Assembly: GCF_003857035.1 (NCBI RefSeq)
Contig: NZ_QGSY01000175.1
Location: 1-64,000, forward strand
Length of the DNA stretch: 64,000 nt
DNA from: Micromonospora arida
Lineage (GTDB): Bacteria > Actinomycetota > Actinomycetes > Mycobacteriales > Micromonosporaceae
Reading direction: 5' to 3'
Below the pieces are notes generated by a model. That model made no database searches. It worked only from the letters and a program-made list of their open reading frames with translations, and was not told where the DNA came from. How positions within the stretch are numbered: the first letter of the stretch is position 1; each line of letters starts with the position of its first letter. Positions 1 through 7,573 of the stretch are shown here, piece after piece. Made by a program: the position numbers and the translations under genes.

Positions 1-246
1 CGGGTCCGTCGACGGTAGGGGCACGGGCAGGGGGACGACTGCGGTCGGCAGGGGAAGGGGGACGGTCGGCCGCACCGTGACCACGTCGGCCACCGAAACC
101 TTGGTGGCCTCCGTCGAGGTGGTGACCCCCACCAGCGGGAGCCGCGACGGCGATGGGGTGTCGGCGTGGGCGGGGTCGGCACCCAGAGCCGCGCCGAGCG
201 CCACCGCGCCGAGCGCCACCGGGGGGAGGCTGTGCCTCAGCCGCAT
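1..246 (-). CDS. Partial secreted protein, N-terminal part only
   Basis: The reading frame starts at an ATG (complement of 244-246) and runs open for 82 codons to the window edge, so only the N-terminus is visible. It begins MRLRHSLPPVALGAVALGAA, an Arg-containing start followed by an Ala/Leu/Gly-rich hydrophobic stretch and an A-x-A-like site (AHA), which looks like a Sec signal peptide. The mature part seen is rich in Val, Thr and Pro with no recognisable domain. A secreted or wall-associated protein is likely; the function is unknown. Confidence 0.55.
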   Translation of the reverse strand, partial: MRLRHSLPPVALGAVALGAALGADPAHADTPSPSRLPLVGVTTSTEATKVSVADVVTVRPTVPLPLPTAVVPLPVPLPSTDP

Positions 247-446
247 CAGAGGGAGGCCGCCGGCAGCGGTGTCGCCAGCTTTGCCCGGTCCGGCTCACCG
301 GCCCGGTGCCGCTGACCGAGCAGTCGGCCCTCGCACCCCGCCGGTCCCTCCATGCGAGGGTTCTTGCCCCGGCAGATCGCGGGCTACACCTCCCGTCGAT
401 GTCTCGACCGAGCGATGTGGACAGACCGGGAGCGCGCCCGGCCGGG

Positions 447-1685
447 TCACACCCGAGCTTCGGTGGGTGTCGGCGTGGGGTCGAGTGGCAGGTCACGCAG
501 CCGGCGGATCGGCGTCGACAGGTAGATGATCGGGGACAGCACGGTGAGCGCCCCGAAGATCAGCAGGGTGGTACGGGCACCGAGTGGCCCGGCCAGGACG
601 CCGGCGAGCAGGCCGCCGACCGGGATGGCACCCCAGGAGACGAACTTGACCGTGGCGATCACCCGGGACAGCAGTTCCGGTGGGCTGGCGAGCATCCGGT
701 AGGTGCGGGTGGTCACGCTGAGCACCACGTTGGAGCTTGCGAAGATGAGGTTTCCGACGGCGAAGGCCACGAACGCGGCGGTGCCGGTGCCCAGCGGGAT
801 GATGAGCGCGCCGGCCACACCGACGGAGGCCGCGATGATCAGGCCGCGTGCGGTGCCGAACCGATCGGTGAAGCGGGTCGTCAACGCCGCGCCGATGAGC
901 GCGCCGAGGCCGTCGGCGGCGATCAACAGCCCGACCATGAGCGGCGGTGCGTGCAGCTCACGCACCAGGTAGAACGGGAACAGGGCGAGCATGCCACCGT
1001 TGACGAAGTTCGTCGCGGTGGCGTCCCACATGGCCGGTCTGATGATCGGGTGCCGGATCACGAAGTGCCAGCCCTCGCGGATCATCGTGGTCATAGGCGG
1101 CCGCTCGGCCGGTCGCTGCACCCGCCGGGCCGGCAGGGTGCGCAGCAACGTGGCGGAGAGCAGGTAGCTGACGGCGTCCACGAACAGCGTCGGCACGGCG
1201 CCCAGCAACTGCACCGCGAGACCGCCCAGGGATGGCCCGCCCAGCGAAGTGGCGGCGTGCGTGCCGGAGGTGAGGCTGTTGCGGGCCTGCAACTGCGCGG
1301 CCGGCACGATCTCCGGCAGGAAGGTCTGGTTCGCCACGTCGAACAGCACGTTGGCGAAGCTCACCACCAGGGCGACCGCGATCAGTTGGGCCACCGTCAG
1401 CATGTCGAACCACCAGGCCAGCGGGACCGACGCGATGGCGAGCGCCCGGACCAGATCCAGGGCGACCTGCATGCCGCGCAGCGGCAGGCGCTGCACGATC
1501 ACGCCCGCCGGCAAACTGATCAGAAGGTACGCCAGATAGCTCGCCGCCGTGATCAGACCCATCTCGAAGGCCGACGCGTGGAGCACGGTCAACGCGGTCA
1601 GCGGTAGGGCCAGCGTGCCGACCGCCGAGCCGAGTTGGCTGGTCGTGCCGGCGACCCACCACCGCCAGAATGCAGTAAGTCTCAT
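447..1685 (-). CDS. MFS transporter, DHA3/enterobactin-exporter-like
   Basis: A 412-residue integral membrane protein with about twelve hydrophobic segments. It belongs to the major facilitator superfamily and resembles the MFS_3/EntS-like drug or siderophore exporters (starts MRLTAFWRWWVAG; internal LPAGVIVQRLPLR loop typical of the group). The ATG at 1685 is chosen because the extra upstream codons in the same frame have no family-like sequence and the protein then begins directly before the first membrane segment. It lies 74 bp downstream of the alkylation-repair gene on the same strand and may be co-transcribed. The substrate cannot be predicted. Confidence 0.85.
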   Translation of the reverse strand: MRLTAFWRWWVAGTTSQLGSAVGTLALPLTALTVLHASAFEMGLITAASYLAYLLISLPAGVIVQRLPLRGMQVALDLVRALAIASVPLAWWFDMLTVAQLIAVALVVSFANVLFDVANQTFLPEIVPAAQLQARNSLTSGTHAATSLGGPSLGGLAVQLLGAVPTLFVDAVSYLLSATLLRTLPARRVQRPAERPPMTTMIREGWHFVIRHPIIRPAMWDATATNFVNGGMLALFPFYLVRELHAPPLMVGLLIAADGLGALIGAALTTRFTDRFGTARGLIIAASVGVAGALIIPLGTGTAAFVAFAVGNLIFASSNVVLSVTTRTYRMLASPPELLSRVIATVKFVSWGAIPVGGLLAGVLAGPLGARTTLLIFGALTVLSPIIYLSTPIRRLRDLPLDPTPTPTEARV

Positions 1686-1759
1686 AATGGAACTCACTAT
1701 AGGGGTGCACGGGAGACGCCGTCGACCCCGCCGATGCGGGATCGACCGGCATTCGCTGC

Positions 1760-2425
1760 CTATCGCGCTCGGCGCACCATCTCGCTGATCCAGGTGGGCG
1801 CGAACGGAGACGTACAGCCGGGGGAGGTGGGGTAGTCCTTGAGCACCTCGAGGCGTTCGCCGATGTCGATCGCCCGGGTGCGGTGCTCGGCGTGCTCGAT
1901 GCCGATCTGCGCCAGGCAGTGGTTCATCGCCCACTGGAGGCGATCCGGCGCGTCCTTCATCTCGGTCTCGATCACATCGAGCAGTCGCGGGAGGTCGAGA
2001 CTCTCAGGCTTCTTCGTCACGCGCTCGGTGGTCAGCGCCCAGCCGGCACTCGCGACCACGGGATCCGGGTCGGCGAACCAGGCCAGCCGCAGCTCTTCGG
2101 AGTGCGGGCTCTTCTTCACCACGTAGTTCACCAGCCAGTCGTGCACCTTCGGGGTGCGCGCCTCGCGCAACATGACGTCCACCTCGTCCCGCTCGAACGC
2201 CCGGGGACGGCAGATCAGGATTGCCAGCAGCCGCGCCGAGACGTCACCAGTCGCCCAGAGCTGGCGGGCGAGATCGTGCTGCGTCTTCAGCCGCTTCGCG
2301 AGCGCCCGAAGCGCGCCGAGGTTCACACCATGATCGTCACCGTGCCTGGCGTTCACCTCACGTGCCTTCGGGTCCTCCAACCCGGCCAGCTCGGCCATCA
2401 CGTCGGTCACCGTCGTCGTATCCAT
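1760..2425 (-). CDS. DNA alkylation repair protein, AlkD-like HEAT-repeat
   Basis: The 221-residue all-helical protein resembles the AlkD family of HEAT-like-repeat proteins, which remove bulky or cationic alkylated bases. Family-typical stretches include the N-terminal GVNLGALRALAKRL segment and a run of short helical repeats with Trp residues (HDWLVNYVV, LRLAWFADPDPVVASAGWAL). The ATG at 2425 has a good ribosome site (GGAGG) 6-7 bases upstream. It is divergent from the hydrolase gene at 2536. Some AlkD relatives lack glycosylase activity, so the activity is inferred. A second, different AlkD-type gene lies at 43981-44691. Confidence 0.8.
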   Translation of the reverse strand: MDTTTVTDVMAELAGLEDPKAREVNARHGDDHGVNLGALRALAKRLKTQHDLARQLWATGDVSARLLAILICRPRAFERDEVDVMLREARTPKVHDWLVNYVVKKSPHSEELRLAWFADPDPVVASAGWALTTERVTKKPESLDLPRLLDVIETEMKDAPDRLQWAMNHCLAQIGIEHAEHRTRAIDIGERLEVLKDYPTSPGCTSPFAPTWISEMVRRAR

Positions 2426-2535
2426 CGCAGCCTCCTGCCACATCGGGGCCGGACGTTTCACACTCGCGTAACGGGTATCCAGGCGTACCAGTGCGACCGC
2501 GGTGAACAGCTTCACGGAGTGAGGGGGCACCTATC

Positions 2536-3249
2536 ATGCCTGATCCACAGCCCACGCTCGTGCTCGTGCACGGCGCGTTCGCCGAGTCGGCGAGCTGGAA
2601 CGGTGTGCTTGAGCGGCTGGGTTCGGCGTACAACTCGGTGGCCGTCGCGAACCCGCTGCGCAGCGTCGCGGGCGACGCCGAGTACGTGCGAGATGTCGTC
2701 CGCGGGATCGGCGGCCCGGTCATCCTGGTCGGCCACTCGTACGGCGGCATGGTGATCACGCAGGCCGCAGCCGGCGACACCTCGGTGCGGGCCCTCGTGT
2801 ACGTCAACGCCTTCGCCCCGGACACCGGCGAGTCGGCGCTGGCGCTGTCCGCGAAGTTCCCCGGCAGCACCCTCGCCGACACGCTGGTGCAGTACCCGGT
2901 GTCGAGCGGTGGGAACGAGGTGGCGATCGGCCAAAACCAGTACCACGCGCAGTTCTGCGCGGACGCGTCGAACGACATGGCCGCGCTGATGGCCCGGACC
3001 CAGCGGCCGATCACCGAAGAGGGCCTGGGCGGCAAGCTCACCGGCGATCCCGCCTGGCGATCGCTGGCCAGCTGGTTCGTGTTCGGGGACGCCGACAAGA
3101 ACATTCCCGTCGAGGTACACCGCTTCATGGCCGAGCGGGCCAACCCCCGGGGGCAGCGCGAGATCGTCGGCGGCTCACACGCGATGGCGGTGGCCCGGCC
3201 GGGCGAGGTCGCCGAGACGATCATCGAGGCGGTCCGGGGCGTGAGCTGA
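2536..3249 (+). CDS. Alpha/beta-fold hydrolase
   Basis: A 237-residue cytoplasmic alpha/beta hydrolase. LVLVHGAFAES near residues 8-18 gives the oxyanion-type HG motif. The nucleophile elbow is GHSYGG (around residue 70), and the late GGSHAMAVARPGEVAETI segment carries the likely catalytic His. The size and motifs match the salicylate-esterase/hydroxynitrile-lyase-like group common in actinobacteria. The purine-rich GAGGGGGC before the ATG is a plausible ribosome site. There is no signal peptide. The physiological substrate is unknown. Confidence 0.85.
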   Translation: MPDPQPTLVLVHGAFAESASWNGVLERLGSAYNSVAVANPLRSVAGDAEYVRDVVRGIGGPVILVGHSYGGMVITQAAAGDTSVRALVYVNAFAPDTGESALALSAKFPGSTLADTLVQYPVSSGGNEVAIGQNQYHAQFCADASNDMAALMARTQRPITEEGLGGKLTGDPAWRSLASWFVFGDADKNIPVEVHRFMAERANPRGQREIVGGSHAMAVARPGEVAETIIEAVRGVS

Positions 3250-3315
3250 CGGTCCGGGGCGGGCAGCTGACGGTGGGCCGACGACGAGCGGTCGCCGGCC
3301 CACCCGGTCGGCTGG

Positions 3316-5199
3316 TTAACGAACCCGCAGCTGCTGGTGGACCGCTGCGGTGGGAGCGTGCACCGGGTCACCGGAGTAGGCGACGTGCACCGGGTGCACC
3401 CCTGCGGGCAGCCCGTCGGTCGGCAGCGTGACGACGGCCGCGCCGGCGCGGAGCGGAACCACCTGGGTGGCACCGCCGAAGGTGACGGCGACGTCGCCGG
3501 TCACCTGCGGAGCCTTCCGGTGCGGAGACTGTGCCCGCACGTCGACGGTCAGCGTGAACGTGTCACCCCGGACGACCGAGGCGGGCGCCGCCTTCGCCTT
3601 CACCGCGACCCGTGCCGTGCCCGGAGGCGTCAGGGTGACCTGGGCCGAGCGTGACTTGGTCGGATCGACCACCGAGGTCGCCACGACGGCGAGCGACGAC
3701 GCGGTCTCCGTGGCGGCGACCGAGAGCAGACCATTCGCGGAGATGGTGGTGCCGGTGGAGGTCGCTCCCCGGACCGACCACGTCACCGCTGGGCTCACGC
3801 CTGCGTTGGTCGTCACCTGAGCGGTGAACTGCCTGTTCCAGTTCCAGCCCTTCGTCAGGTTCACCGTCGCGGGCGTCACCGACACGGAGTCGACCCCCGA
3901 CCACAGGTGGTCCCGGGCGAAGATCGTGAACAGCTGCCCGGCCGTCATTCCGTCGTGCGCGCCGGGGACCTGGGTCGTCGCGGCGGCGTACCCCCGGGCC
4001 CGGAAGTTGTCCGCGATGGCGTTCTGGGCGTTGAGGTTGCCCTCGAAGACGCCGTTGCCGAGGAAGACGGTGAGGTCGTCGTCCCCGACCGCGTTCGCGA
4101 TGGTGTCGTAGTCCTGGGTGGTGAGCGACGGGTTGCCGGAGAAGTGTCCGTAGAACGCGAAGGTGGTCGGGTAGTTCCTGATGACGACGCCGCCCGTCAT
4201 TCCACCGTACGAGAACCCGGCGTAGGCCCGCCCGGAGCGCTCGGTCGAGACGTTGTAGCTGCTCTCGATGAGGGGCAGGATCGTCTGGACCAGGTTGTTG
4301 GCCGCGTTGGTCTGGTTGTAGGACGCGAAGCCGAGGCTGGTGCCCGTGAAGTGGTTGCCCATGGTGACGACCACCGTCGGCTCGATCTCGCCCCTGGCCG
4401 TCATGTTGTCCAGGATGTTCGGGACGTTCGCGGGGACCATGAAGTCGGTCTCGTCGCCGAAGATGCCGTGGGCGAGGTACGCGACCTTGTACGGCTCCGC
4501 GCGGTTGGCGTCGTAGTTGGCCGGCAGGTAGACGCCGAGGTAGTGGCCGCTGTCGCCCAGGATCGTGGTGTACGGGATGTACTTGACGGTTCCCCGCTTC
4601 GCGCGGTCGGCCACCGGCAACTCGTAGTCCGCACGCGCCTTGAGCCCCGGGTCGTTCTGCTTCTTGGCGTACGGCACGTGGACGGCATCGAGGACGTCGT
4701 TGTTCCTGACCCGGAACGAGGACTCGCCTGGCGGCCGAGGGTTCGTCGAGGCGGGGTCCCAGATGCGCTTGTTCTCCCAGCCCTGGGTCGGGTCCCAGAC
4801 GCGGTACCAGTAGCTGAGACCTCCGGCGTGCAGCGGGACCGAAACCGACCAGTTCCCCTTCGGGTCCCGGGTCATGTCCCGGAGGAACTCGGTGCCGCCC
4901 GCGTGGTAGCGCCCCGGCTGCCACTCTTCCGGCTGGTAGCGCGTGGTGCCGGTGTCGACGTCGAGCAGGGTCAGGTCCCCGGCGAGCCGGACCTGGGTGG
5001 CGTGGGGATTGCGGTAGACGAACGTGACTGTGTATCCGGTCGGTGACTTGCGGTCCGCCTTGACCGTCGCACCCGGCGCGGGCGCGGGCCTGCCGGCGGC
5101 GGCAGCCGGCGCGGGGACGATGGCCCCCGCACCGAGTGCCGTGAACGTGAGAATCGAGATCGCAAGCCGGAGCCTGCGTCTTCCGGTCGTTTCCCTCAT
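3316..5199 (-). CDS. Secreted esterase (esterase-D/feruloyl esterase type) with Ig-like domains
   Basis: This 627-residue protein has a signal peptide ending near APAAAAG, and an N-terminal beta-sandwich (about 50-170) resembling the E-set/CBM48-like domain found on bacterial feruloyl esterases. An esterase-D-type alpha/beta hydrolase (about 200-430) follows, with nucleophile GFSYGG (Ser330), an oxyanion segment YLAHGIFGD and a likely catalytic His in VPGAHDGM. Two Ig-like beta domains (bacterial Ig type 2, then a Big_3-like one) form the C-terminus. The ATG at 5199 follows AAAGGAG. Two paralogues lie at 22788 and 27889, and the context suggests deacylation of plant xylan. A near-perfect palindrome lies about 75 bp upstream. 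Confidence 0.85.
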   Translation of the reverse strand: MRETTGRRRLRLAISILTFTALGAGAIVPAPAAAAGRPAPAPGATVKADRKSPTGYTVTFVYRNPHATQVRLAGDLTLLDVDTGTTRYQPEEWQPGRYHAGGTEFLRDMTRDPKGNWSVSVPLHAGGLSYWYRVWDPTQGWENKRIWDPASTNPRPPGESSFRVRNNDVLDAVHVPYAKKQNDPGLKARADYELPVADRAKRGTVKYIPYTTILGDSGHYLGVYLPANYDANRAEPYKVAYLAHGIFGDETDFMVPANVPNILDNMTARGEIEPTVVVTMGNHFTGTSLGFASYNQTNAANNLVQTILPLIESSYNVSTERSGRAYAGFSYGGMTGGVVIRNYPTTFAFYGHFSGNPSLTTQDYDTIANAVGDDDLTVFLGNGVFEGNLNAQNAIADNFRARGYAAATTQVPGAHDGMTAGQLFTIFARDHLWSGVDSVSVTPATVNLTKGWNWNRQFTAQVTTNAGVSPAVTWSVRGATSTGTTISANGLLSVAATETASSLAVVATSVVDPTKSRSAQVTLTPPGTARVAVKAKAAPASVVRGDTFTLTVDVRAQSPHRKAPQVTGDVAVTFGGATQVVPLRAGAAVVTLPTDGLPAGVHPVHVAYSGDPVHAPTAAVHQQLRVR

Positions 5200-5271
5200 G
5201 CGCGAAGACTCCTTTGTGGTGGTCGCTCGTCGCGGTCTGGTCCGGTGCTGGAGTTGAGGGCTTCGATGGCA

Positions 5272-5287
5272 GCTAAATCGAATTAGC
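5272..5287. promoter_or_regulatory. 16-bp palindromic operator candidate upstream of the esterase
   Basis: GCTAAATCGAATTAGC is a perfect palindrome except for the two symmetric A positions, with a central TCGA. It lies between the divergent esterase (start 5199) and SnoaL-like (start 5425) genes. Symmetry around a central CG is typical of LacI-family operators. No binding protein can be assigned, although two LacI regulators occur later in the window. Confidence 0.45.
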
Positions 5288-5424
5288 ATCGGGAGTGTGG
5301 CTGGATACCCCTTTCGATGTCAAGGGTGTCCAGGGCCGAGGCCGGCCAGCGCCTCGACGGGTGCGCCACCCGCGGCCTGCGGGTTTTCCCAGCTGACCGC
5401 CGCTCGGATGGCAGGGTGAGAGCC

Positions 5425-5817
5425 ATGGACAGGAAGCACGTCGAGGATTGGCTTGCCACCTACGAGCGGCTCTGGCGGACCCCGGGCACGGACGCGTTGG
5501 TTACGCTCTTCACCGAGGACGCGAGCTATCAGCAGGGGCCGTACTGGACGCCCGTCGTCGGCCTGCCGGCCATCGCTCGGATGTGGGAGAAGCAGCGCAA
5601 GGGCCCCGACGAGGTGTTCCAACTGACCACGGAGATCGTCGCGGTCGAGGGTGACACCGCCGTGTCGCGCCAGGAGGTCCGCTACGGCGACCCGGTCGAC
5701 CAGGAGTACCGCGACCTGTGGGTCATGCGGTTCGCCGACGACGGACGGTGCCGCTCATTCGAGGAGTGGCCGTTCTGGCCGGGGCAGCAGCCGGCCGAGC
5801 CGTCCGACGGCTCCTGA
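5425..5817 (+). CDS. SnoaL-like (NTF2-fold) small protein
   Basis: A 130-residue protein of the cystatin-like NTF2/SnoaL-2 fold: an N-terminal helix (DRKHVEDWLATYERLW), then FTEDASYQQGPYW and a run of beta strands ending in FEEWPFWPGQQP. Such proteins bind small hydrophobic ligands or act as minor isomerases; the general role is often unknown. The ATG at 5425 is chosen because the fold begins exactly there and a GCAGGGTGAG ribosome site precedes it; the longer upstream frame has no homology-like sequence. It stands alone between divergent and convergent neighbours. Confidence 0.75.
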   Translation: MDRKHVEDWLATYERLWRTPGTDALVTLFTEDASYQQGPYWTPVVGLPAIARMWEKQRKGPDEVFQLTTEIVAVEGDTAVSRQEVRYGDPVDQEYRDLWVMRFADDGRCRSFEEWPFWPGQQPAEPSDGS

Positions 5818-5893
5818 CCTGAAACGGTTGCGGTGGCGACGCCCCAGCCACCGGGTAGGGGACCTGACCGACACGCCGTCGGGGTGGGTCGCA

Positions 5894-7504
5894 CTACCTA
5901 CCGTGAGCTGGGGCGTCACCGTGACGATGTCGACCCGTCAGACCGGGGCGGCCGGGCAGCTCGCTCCGGTCGGCGGTGTGGTTCTGGTGATGAGGTACCG
6001 CTCCCACCTGACGACGGGTGCACTCGGTCCGTGGGTAGCTGGCGTGGCCCGACCCCTCGTAGGTGACGAGGTGGCCCCGGCTGCCGAGCTGGCGCACCAC
6101 CTGCTGAGCCCCGTCGTACGGGGTGGCCGGGTCGTACCGCCCGTTGAGCACCAGCAGCGGCGCGCTCGTCCGTACCCGCAGCTGATGTTGTGGGTTGGTC
6201 GCCGTCCAGCCCAGGCAGATCGCGCCGAAGCGGACGGCCAACGGGGAGGCCCGCAGGTGCGGTGCCGCGGCGCGGGACAGGTCGAGATACCGGTTCCAGT
6301 CGGCGAACCCGTCGACCGGCAGCGACCAGTCCTGGCAGAACGCCGGTAACGCGTACTCGGTCAGGTCCTTGTCGCCGTCGACCGGCACCATCGGGGACGC
6401 GAGTGAGGCGGGCTCGCCCCGCTCCAGCGCGAGCAGCATGTTCGCGAGATCGGCCCAGGTCGCGTCGAAGAAGTTGACGAAGGTCGCGAACCCAAGCTCG
6501 AACCAGGTCAGCGGGGTGCCGGTGGCCGCGTCGAGCAGCGTGCCCGCATCGGCGCGGCGCATCAGTTGGTCGTAGAGTGCCGGCACGTCACGTCCGTGCA
6601 GCGCGCAACCAGGGTTCCGCTCGCACCAGGTCACGAACTCGTGGAACAGCGCCTCGTTACTGGCCGCCCCGCTGCGGAAGTATTCCCTGACCCCCTGGCT
6701 GTGGTCCATCACGCTGTCCATGACCAGTGCGCGGACACGGTCGGGAAACAGCTCGGCGTAGGACTGCCCGATCAGTGTGCCGTAGGACCACTGATAGAAG
6801 CTCAGCTGTCGCTCACCGAGCGCGGCCCGGATGGCGTCGGTATCGCGCGCGACGCTCACACTGTCCAGGTGGTCGAACAGTGGGCCACTGTGGGCGCGGC
6901 AGTCGTCGCGCAACTGGCGGTTGTAGGTACGGAGTCGCTCGAACTCCGCCGCGTTGGCTGGCGTCAGGGAGGGATGCTGACCCAGCAGCTCCGATGAGCA
7001 GCGCACCGGTGCGCTACGGACCGTGCCCCGGGGGTCGAAGCCGACGATGTCGAAGCGGCGTAACACGTCCGGCCCGAGCTGACTGGCGGCCGTCAACGCC
7101 ACGTCCACCCCGGACAGGCCGGGCCCGCCGGGGTTGAAGACCAGAACACCGATGCGGGCGGCCGGATCGGTGGCGGGTCGCCGGGCCAGGGCCAGCGGGA
7201 AGGTCTCCCCGCCCGGTCGGGCCCAGTCGACCGGCAGGCGCAGGGCGCCGCACCGCGTACCAGGATCGTCGGGCTGTTCCGGGCACGCCTGCCAGTCGAT
7301 CCGACCGTTCCAACCGCCGGTGGTGTCTGTGGCGACGGGCCCGGTGCCACCGGCCGTCGGCGTGGTGCCCGCGAGCGACGGTGGGGCGTTGAGCGAGAGG
7401 GCGACGAGGACCGCGACGACGGCCGAAAGGCTACCGAGGAGCCGTCGGCGTCGACGGGCGACCCCGCGGGGATGCCGGAAGGTGGTTCTCTTCGTGGTCA
7501 ACAT
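5894..7504 (-). CDS. Secreted TAP-like alpha/beta hydrolase (tripeptidyl aminopeptidase type), C-terminus probably frameshifted
   Basis: A 536-codon frame for a secreted peptidase of the SlpD/SlpE tripeptidyl aminopeptidase family. It has an Arg-rich N-terminus and a hydrophobic signal segment, GVLVFNPGGPGLSG (oxyanion region), the nucleophile WSYGT, NGRYDPATPY (Asp) and GSGHASY (His). After ECTRRQVG the frame no longer looks like the family. Reading one base out near 6000-6004 gives RYLITRTTPPTGASCPAAPV and a stop at 5938, which is the usual C-terminus. A single-base insertion or a sequencing error is likely. The gene lies 69 bp downstream of the AfsR/SARP gene, same strand. Confidence 0.75.
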   Translation of the reverse strand: MLTTKRTTFRHPRGVARRRRRLLGSLSAVVAVLVALSLNAPPSLAGTTPTAGGTGPVATDTTGGWNGRIDWQACPEQPDDPGTRCGALRLPVDWARPGGETFPLALARRPATDPAARIGVLVFNPGGPGLSGVDVALTAASQLGPDVLRRFDIVGFDPRGTVRSAPVRCSSELLGQHPSLTPANAAEFERLRTYNRQLRDDCRAHSGPLFDHLDSVSVARDTDAIRAALGERQLSFYQWSYGTLIGQSYAELFPDRVRALVMDSVMDHSQGVREYFRSGAASNEALFHEFVTWCERNPGCALHGRDVPALYDQLMRRADAGTLLDAATGTPLTWFELGFATFVNFFDATWADLANMLLALERGEPASLASPMVPVDGDKDLTEYALPAFCQDWSLPVDGFADWNRYLDLSRAAAPHLRASPLAVRFGAICLGWTATNPQHQLRVRTSAPLLVLNGRYDPATPYDGAQQVVRQLGSRGHLVTYEGSGHASYPRTECTRRQVGAVPHHQNHTADRSELPGRPGLTGRHRHGDAPAHGR

Positions 7505-7573
7505 TCGTCCAGCCTGCCGACGCCCGGTCCACGTCGGATCCATGCCGGTCCGCAGACGCTCGGCGCAGGGCGA

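Noticed and set aside
153..1607. A 484-codon plus-strand frame
   Set aside because: It is antisense to the MFS transporter. The translation is an Arg/Gly/Gln-rich shadow.
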